DNA of 64,000 nucleotides from Fluviicoccus keumensis (GTDB taxonomy: Bacteria > Pseudomonadota > Gammaproteobacteria > Pseudomonadales > Moraxellaceae), in assembly GCF_004217445.1 (NCBI RefSeq), contig NZ_SHKX01000010.1, positions 682,001 to 746,000 of the forward strand. Reading direction: 5' to 3'. Positions 60,310-64,000 of the stretch are shown here, piece by piece. The position numbers were made by a program, and so were the translations under genes. Within the stretch, counting starts at the first letter, position 1; each line of letters starts with the position of its first letter. The notes beneath the pieces are model-generated. The model was not told the origin of the DNA. It did no database searches and saw nothing but the letters and a program-made list of their open reading frames with translations.

Positions 60310-60774
60310 TTAGCTTTTTAGAGTAGCTGAAGTTGCTCCCGCTACAGCAGCTCCAGTAGTCGCACCGGCCGTTGCAATAACAGCCGTTCCACCCGCCATC
60401 CCTGCACCACCAGCAGCCACAGCCCCCCCGCCCATTGCGGCCAAAGAAGCATTAGTCAACGCTGCGCCGGAAAGTGTTGAAATCGCTGTACCTGTACTTG
60501 CAGCGCCAAGAGCACCGGTTCCTCCAATGGCAGCCGCAATGGGACCAGCGGCTACAAATGCAGCACCACCAGTGGCAACAGCGGCGGCAACAACAGCCAC
60601 AGTAGTACCGGGATTTTCCGAGACAGTTTCAATGGCAGAGTCTATACCGCCACCAACTACATCAATGACTTTCGATCCTACCGAGTCAACAACATCAATG
60701 CCTTTGCCAACGCCTTCGATAGCACTGCCAATAGCATCGCATACCCCGTCAATCAAGCTATCAAAAATGCCCAT
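60310..60774 (-). CDS. Gly/Ala-rich hydrophobic Met-Gly protein
   Basis: 154 aa from the ATG at 60774, 9 bases after GGGAG; a GTG at 60780 is less likely. The N-terminus MGIFDSLIDGVCDAIGSAIEGVGKGIDVVDS is an amphipathic helix; residues about 58-154 are long Gly/Ala stretches with glycine-zipper character (VAVVAAAVATGGAAFVAAGPIAAAIGG), suited to insert in membranes or to aggregate. It lies 190 bp upstream of the MGSSG protein gene on the same strand. It could be the effector of the system. No family is recognised. Confidence 0.65.
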   Translation of the reverse strand: MGIFDSLIDGVCDAIGSAIEGVGKGIDVVDSVGSKVIDVVGGGIDSAIETVSENPGTTVAVVAAAVATGGAAFVAAGPIAAAIGGTGALGAASTGTAISTLSGAALTNASLAAMGGGAVAAGGAGMAGGTAVIATAGATTGAAVAGATSATLKS

Positions 60775-60953
60775 GTTCACGCTCTCCCTGGTGAGTCAAA
60801 TGTGGTTCTGATGGCACCACTACAGTGATTCCATTCCATTACAAGTGAATTACTCTATGACATATAAGCGCAATGCCATCTATCAGCCAAACCAAGCATC
60901 TTATCCGACAACAACTCTAAAATAGGATCAGACACTATTTTTTCCAACCTGCT

Positions 60954-61628
60954 TCAGTTCCGCAATGTAGTCAACACCCCCACCAACTCATAAAACCCCG
61001 TAAACGGCTCAGGCTCCGTGTACTCACTGAACCTCTCCGCCAACCCCCTCGCCCGCTGCATCGCCACCGCCAACCGGTCACGCGTCATCGCAAACACCCT
61101 ACCCGCCCCCTTGTCATAGCCCGGCATGTACTGCTTCAACCGAACCATCACCTCATCCCGGTGAACGGGCGCACGCACATCCTCATAGTGCAACAACAAC
61201 CACAACTCAAAACTTGGAACAGAAGCAATCGCCTTGAAACGCACAGGCTCCCGCTCATCATTGCGCAACTTCCCATCCAGCGACTTCGCCAAATTCAGCG
61301 CATTGAAATAGCTCTCGTGATCATCGCGGTCAAACACCGCATACACCTGATCAAAGCTCCTGGGGCGAATCCCCTTGTGCAAATCGCCCTGCTCAAACAG
61401 TTGCTGCGCATAGCGCACCACCTGGATGGGCGCCGTACCCAACTGACCCGGCTGCACCGCCACATTGGCGGAATGCAACTGATACAGCGCACGGATCTCC
61501 TCCAGATACAGCGGCTCGGTCTTGCTGCCTTCCGTCACGATCAGGATGCGGGCGTAACCGGCGCGCCGCCCCTCCCGCACCGTCTTCCGCCGCAACTGCC
61601 GCTCCTTGGCCTGATTGTCACGTCCCAT
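60954..61628 (-). CDS. rloB: RloB-family protein of a RloAB/AbiL-like defence pair
   Basis: 224 aa. RloB hallmarks: basic N-terminus (RQLRRKTVREGRR), ILIVTEGSKTEPLYLEEI (E33, E38), VYAVFDRDDHE (D100, D102) and SVPSFELWLLLHYED. The acidic pattern resembles a TOPRIM nuclease site, so it is the probable effector. Its start overlaps the RloA stop by 1 bp (TGATG). Two-gene systems of this kind (RloAB, lactococcal AbiL) cause abortive infection. Confidence 0.88.
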   Translation of the reverse strand: MGRDNQAKERQLRRKTVREGRRAGYARILIVTEGSKTEPLYLEEIRALYQLHSANVAVQPGQLGTAPIQVVRYAQQLFEQGDLHKGIRPRSFDQVYAVFDRDDHESYFNALNLAKSLDGKLRNDEREPVRFKAIASVPSFELWLLLHYEDVRAPVHRDEVMVRLKQYMPGYDKGAGRVFAMTRDRLAVAMQRARGLAERFSEYTEPEPFTGFYELVGVLTTLRN

Positions 61629-62899
61629 CAGCCCGGCACCCCCAACAACGGATTACTCAGGAATGGCAACGCACCGTAGCGGCCTTGCAGATACCCGCGC
61701 TCCAACGCCTCATGCTTGCGCGGGCTGAAATCGAGCAACGGGTAAAGCGCCGTGCTTTGATCCGCACGCTTTTCCACAAACCAGACCTGATCGCGGCGGA
61801 ACAGGCCATAAGCATCCAGCAGCGACGTATCGTGCGTGGTGAAAATGAGCTGTGCGCCGCCGGTATTGACGTCAGGCCGGTGGAACAGGCGCACCAGCGC
61901 CTGCACCAGCAAGGTATGCAGACTGGTGTCCAACTCATCCACCAGCAGCGTCAAGCCCTTGTTCAGGATGTCCAGAATCGGCCCCGTCAGGAACAACAGG
62001 TTACGGGTGCCGCTCGACTCATCCATCAAATCAAACACCGCATTGCCATGCTCGGTGACGTGGTGGAACTTCACCTCATCGACCGCCTGCTCCCCGGTTG
62101 ACTCCTCACGCTTGCCGGTGGCCAGATCAAAGTTGATCGTGTGCACCATGGCCTGCTTCGTCGTCACTTCGATATCCGCAATGCTGATGTCGGCGGCGCG
62201 CAGAAAATCACGGATGGCCCTGCGCGGTGCATCCTGCTTCAGCATCTGCATGGAAAACTGCGGGGACAGCGGCGACTGCTCGTTAATGATGACCAGCCGG
62301 TTGGCGAACCAATCAAACACCGGCAGCAGGGCCTCGCTGTTGAGATTCACCGCCCGGGATAAAAACAACATGTTGGGTAGGGTGGCGCCTTCCCACAGGT
62401 GCTTGGCGCCCTTCAGGCCGGACCCGAATTCATAGATATCCTTGCCGCTTTCAACATCAAAGCGACGTTCAAACCAGCGTTGCGGCTTGAAGGCCTTGAA
62501 CACCAGCAAATGCTCGCTGACGATGCGCTGCGTGTTCATGGCAAAACCGTACTGGTAGCGCACACCGTCCAGGAGGAAAGTGATCTCGAACTCCGTGGGC
62601 TCGCTGCCCGATGCGGCGTCCAGCTTGAAGGGTTGGAGTCGGTCGAAGGTCTGGCCCGGCTGCATCGCGGCCGACTCCAGCACCACGCCGCGCATGTACT
62701 GCAGGGCCTTGATCAGGTTGGACTTGCCGCTGGCATTTGCGCCGTACACCACCGCACTCCTCAGCAAATGCGGGGCCGCTTTCAGACCGGTATCCAGGGC
62801 ATGGGTGTCCAGCAGGGTCTTGTCGGTTGACGCCACCAGGCTAAGCACCTGCTCGTCGCGCAGGCTGCGGAAGTTCTTGGTACGGAACTCGACCAGCAT
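61628..62899 (-). CDS. rloA: RloA-family AAA ATPase
   Basis: 423 aa from the ATG at 62899 with GGTGGGG upstream. N-terminal FRTKNFRSLRDEQVLSL, Walker A YGANASGKSN (52-61), signature-like DESSGTRNLLFL, Walker B LLVDELDTSLH and HDTSLLD: an SMC/OLD-like AAA15 ATPase. It probably senses infection and controls the RloB effector. The base composition is nearer to the host than that of the dGTPase gene. Confidence 0.88.
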   Translation of the reverse strand: MLVEFRTKNFRSLRDEQVLSLVASTDKTLLDTHALDTGLKAAPHLLRSAVVYGANASGKSNLIKALQYMRGVVLESAAMQPGQTFDRLQPFKLDAASGSEPTEFEITFLLDGVRYQYGFAMNTQRIVSEHLLVFKAFKPQRWFERRFDVESGKDIYEFGSGLKGAKHLWEGATLPNMLFLSRAVNLNSEALLPVFDWFANRLVIINEQSPLSPQFSMQMLKQDAPRRAIRDFLRAADISIADIEVTTKQAMVHTINFDLATGKREESTGEQAVDEVKFHHVTEHGNAVFDLMDESSGTRNLLFLTGPILDILNKGLTLLVDELDTSLHTLLVQALVRLFHRPDVNTGGAQLIFTTHDTSLLDAYGLFRRDQVWFVEKRADQSTALYPLLDFSPRKHEALERGYLQGRYGALPFLSNPLLGVPG

Positions 62900-63049
62900 T
62901 GAATTCACCCCACCGGACAATTTAATATTTTCAAATATTGCATTGTCTGCGCGAATTTTCAATTTATTTTTATCATTGGTCCGGTTTCAGGGCAAAGCCC
63001 CCAGCACCACCGGCAAGTAGGTGAAACGAGCTCTGAATCTTTGTCCATG

Positions 63050-63577
63050 TTATTGCAAAGGCTTGGCGCTCTTTGCTAACAGGGCCTGCATGTCCTTGAA
63101 ATACGTCTCAACGGCCTTATCCATGCGCGTTTGGGTTTCCTTGAGGACCCAGCCCGTCAAGTCCGAACTGACCAGCTTGGTCGCGGCCACCTCGCGCTGC
63201 CCGGCTGGGGAACCGTAGTAAGCCAAAGCTGCCTTCAAGTCCTGTGCCGTCATTCTGCGGCTGTAGGCTTCGGCCCATCGGGCAACAAAGTCATCTTCGG
63301 GAATGTGCCAGGCTGCAGAAGCAAAAAAAGCATCATTTACTTCACGGGCTCCCGCCACTTCGACACCACCATTAGCCGCAACCACCTGCTGGTATAACTG
63401 TTCGGCTTGTACTTTAATCGACTCATCCACTTGCCGGTTGGTTTGTGTCAGGACCTCGCGGACACCTTGTAACTCAACAATCTTGCGGGCAATTTCCAAT
63501 GTGCCGCTCTTCTCGACAGCAAAGCTCGGAGAGCACAGGAAGATAAGCGCAAATGCCAAGCAGATGGTTTTGTTCAT
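63050..63577 (-). CDS. Exported DUF2059-family protein
   Basis: 175 aa from the ATG at 63577. Signal peptide (NKTICLAFALIFLCSPSFA) and a DUF2059 core: IPEDDFVARWAEAYSRRMTAQDLKAALAYYGSPAGQREVAATKLV. Family members are small periplasmic proteins of unknown role. It marks the right border of the defence region. Confidence 0.85.
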   Translation of the reverse strand: MNKTICLAFALIFLCSPSFAVEKSGTLEIARKIVELQGVREVLTQTNRQVDESIKVQAEQLYQQVVAANGGVEVAGAREVNDAFFASAAWHIPEDDFVARWAEAYSRRMTAQDLKAALAYYGSPAGQREVAATKLVSSDLTGWVLKETQTRMDKAVETYFKDMQALLAKSAKPLQ

Positions 63578-63710
63578 GATTATGATTTCCCTGGAATTTC
63601 CTTTAACGTGGACTAGCTTTGTAAACACCTTCAGCGGTAGCGTCAACCTGTCGGCATGAAGCCCTCAACACGGAACGGTGTTGTCGGGCTAATCCAGCCG
63701 GCGGATTGTC

Positions 63711-64000
63711 TCACCCCCTCCCCAAAAACCCCTCATACACCTTCGCCATCTCCCCCGTCCGCTCAATCGGCGGCGCATGCCCCACCCCCTTGAACACCAC
63801 CACCTCCGCCTGCGGCAGGAACTGCTTGAACACCCCCACACTCGACACATCCAGCACCCGGTCCTGATCCCCCCACACCACCAGCACCGGCACATGGATC
63901 TTCGGCAACGCCTCCTCCGGCTTCAGCGAATTCGCCGGATCCAGCTCCCGGTAAATCGTCTCCCCGATCTGCTGCCGCGCAATCGCCTCCCGCGTCAGCG
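63711..64000 (-). CDS. Alpha/beta hydrolase, C-terminal part (5' end outside window)
   Basis: The open frame runs from the right edge to a stop at 63711, 96 codons. It holds the acid motif PVLVVWGDQDRVLD and the catalytic His in VFKGVGHAPPIERTGEMAKVYEGFL. It resembles the C-terminal part of the hydrolase at 7678-8652. The nucleophile region is beyond the window. Confidence 0.85.
   Translation of the reverse strand, partial: LTREAIARQQIGETIYRELDPANSLKPEEALPKIHVPVLVVWGDQDRVLDVSSVGVFKQFLPQAEVVVFKGVGHAPPIERTGEMAKVYEGFLGRG

Noticed and set aside
57135..60774. Calling the QueC operon type IV CBASS or Qat
   Set aside because: No CD-NTase, Cap10/TGT-like, QatA ATPase or TatD-like gene is present. 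Only the QueC and glycosylase parts are shared.
63675..63700. A further REP unit before the last hydrolase gene
   Set aside because: Only a short fragment (TTGTCGGGCT) matches; there is no hairpin partner.

Overview
The window is high-GC proteobacterial chromosome, most likely from a beta- or gammaproteobacterium. Pointers are E. coli-type GshA and DsbB, a FkpA/Mip-like isomerase, a YheS-type ABC-F protein, a NodT-type tripartite efflux operon, a sulfide:quinone oxidoreductase, fused isobutyryl-CoA mutase, many palindromic REP-like repeats and a RAYT transposase. No rRNA, tRNA or CRISPR array was seen.

Layout. 1-7407: lipid/acyl-CoA and nitrogen metabolism (PF10118-type hydrolase, enoyl-CoA hydratase, molybdopterin oxidoreductase, then a PaaX-like regulator, nitrilase and AidB-like flavoprotein). 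7678-14105: alpha/beta hydrolase, YgjP-like metallopeptidase, CAP-domain protein, TetR/SDR divergent pair, MBL-like protein, SpoIIAA-like protein, YbaY+META lipoprotein. 14226-18851: four-gene efflux operon. 19108-21809: SQR and O-acetylhomoserine sulfhydrylase, both handling sulfide. 22251-27767: c-di-GMP protein, KAS III-like enzyme, two cytochromes c and a lipoprotein. 27791-28643: a toxin-antitoxin-like pair behind a perfect 20-bp palindrome. 28652-42948: HEAT-like unknown, IcmF, AraC regulator, pirin, GshA, DsbB, FKBP, an 11-residue-repeat protein and YheS. 42997-50803: lactonase-like enzyme and a guanidine-I riboswitch-controlled operon (ABC permease and ATPase, two urea-carboxylase-associated proteins, biotin carboxylase), best read as guanidine assimilation. 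50940-53791: REP pairs, RAYT, desaturase and a 201-bp MITE with an 8-bp target duplication. 53792-55505: TIM-barrel protein and DMT transporter.

55506-62950 is a likely defence island that differs in base composition from its flanks. It holds an AT-rich dGTPase-family HD hydrolase. It also holds a compact operon coding for a 128-aa protein starting Met-Gly-Ser-Ser-Gly, a PfkB kinase/nucleoside 2-deoxyribosyltransferase fusion, a QueC-like enzyme and a HhH-GPD glycosylase, preceded by a Gly/Ala-rich protein that also starts Met-Gly. A RloA/RloB (AbiL-like) pair follows. The QueC plus glycosylase combination recalls type IV CBASS ancillary genes, but no CD-NTase is present. I consider this operon the best candidate for an undescribed system: nucleobase chemistry perhaps applied to a small partner protein. 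The window ends with a DUF2059 protein and a truncated alpha/beta hydrolase.
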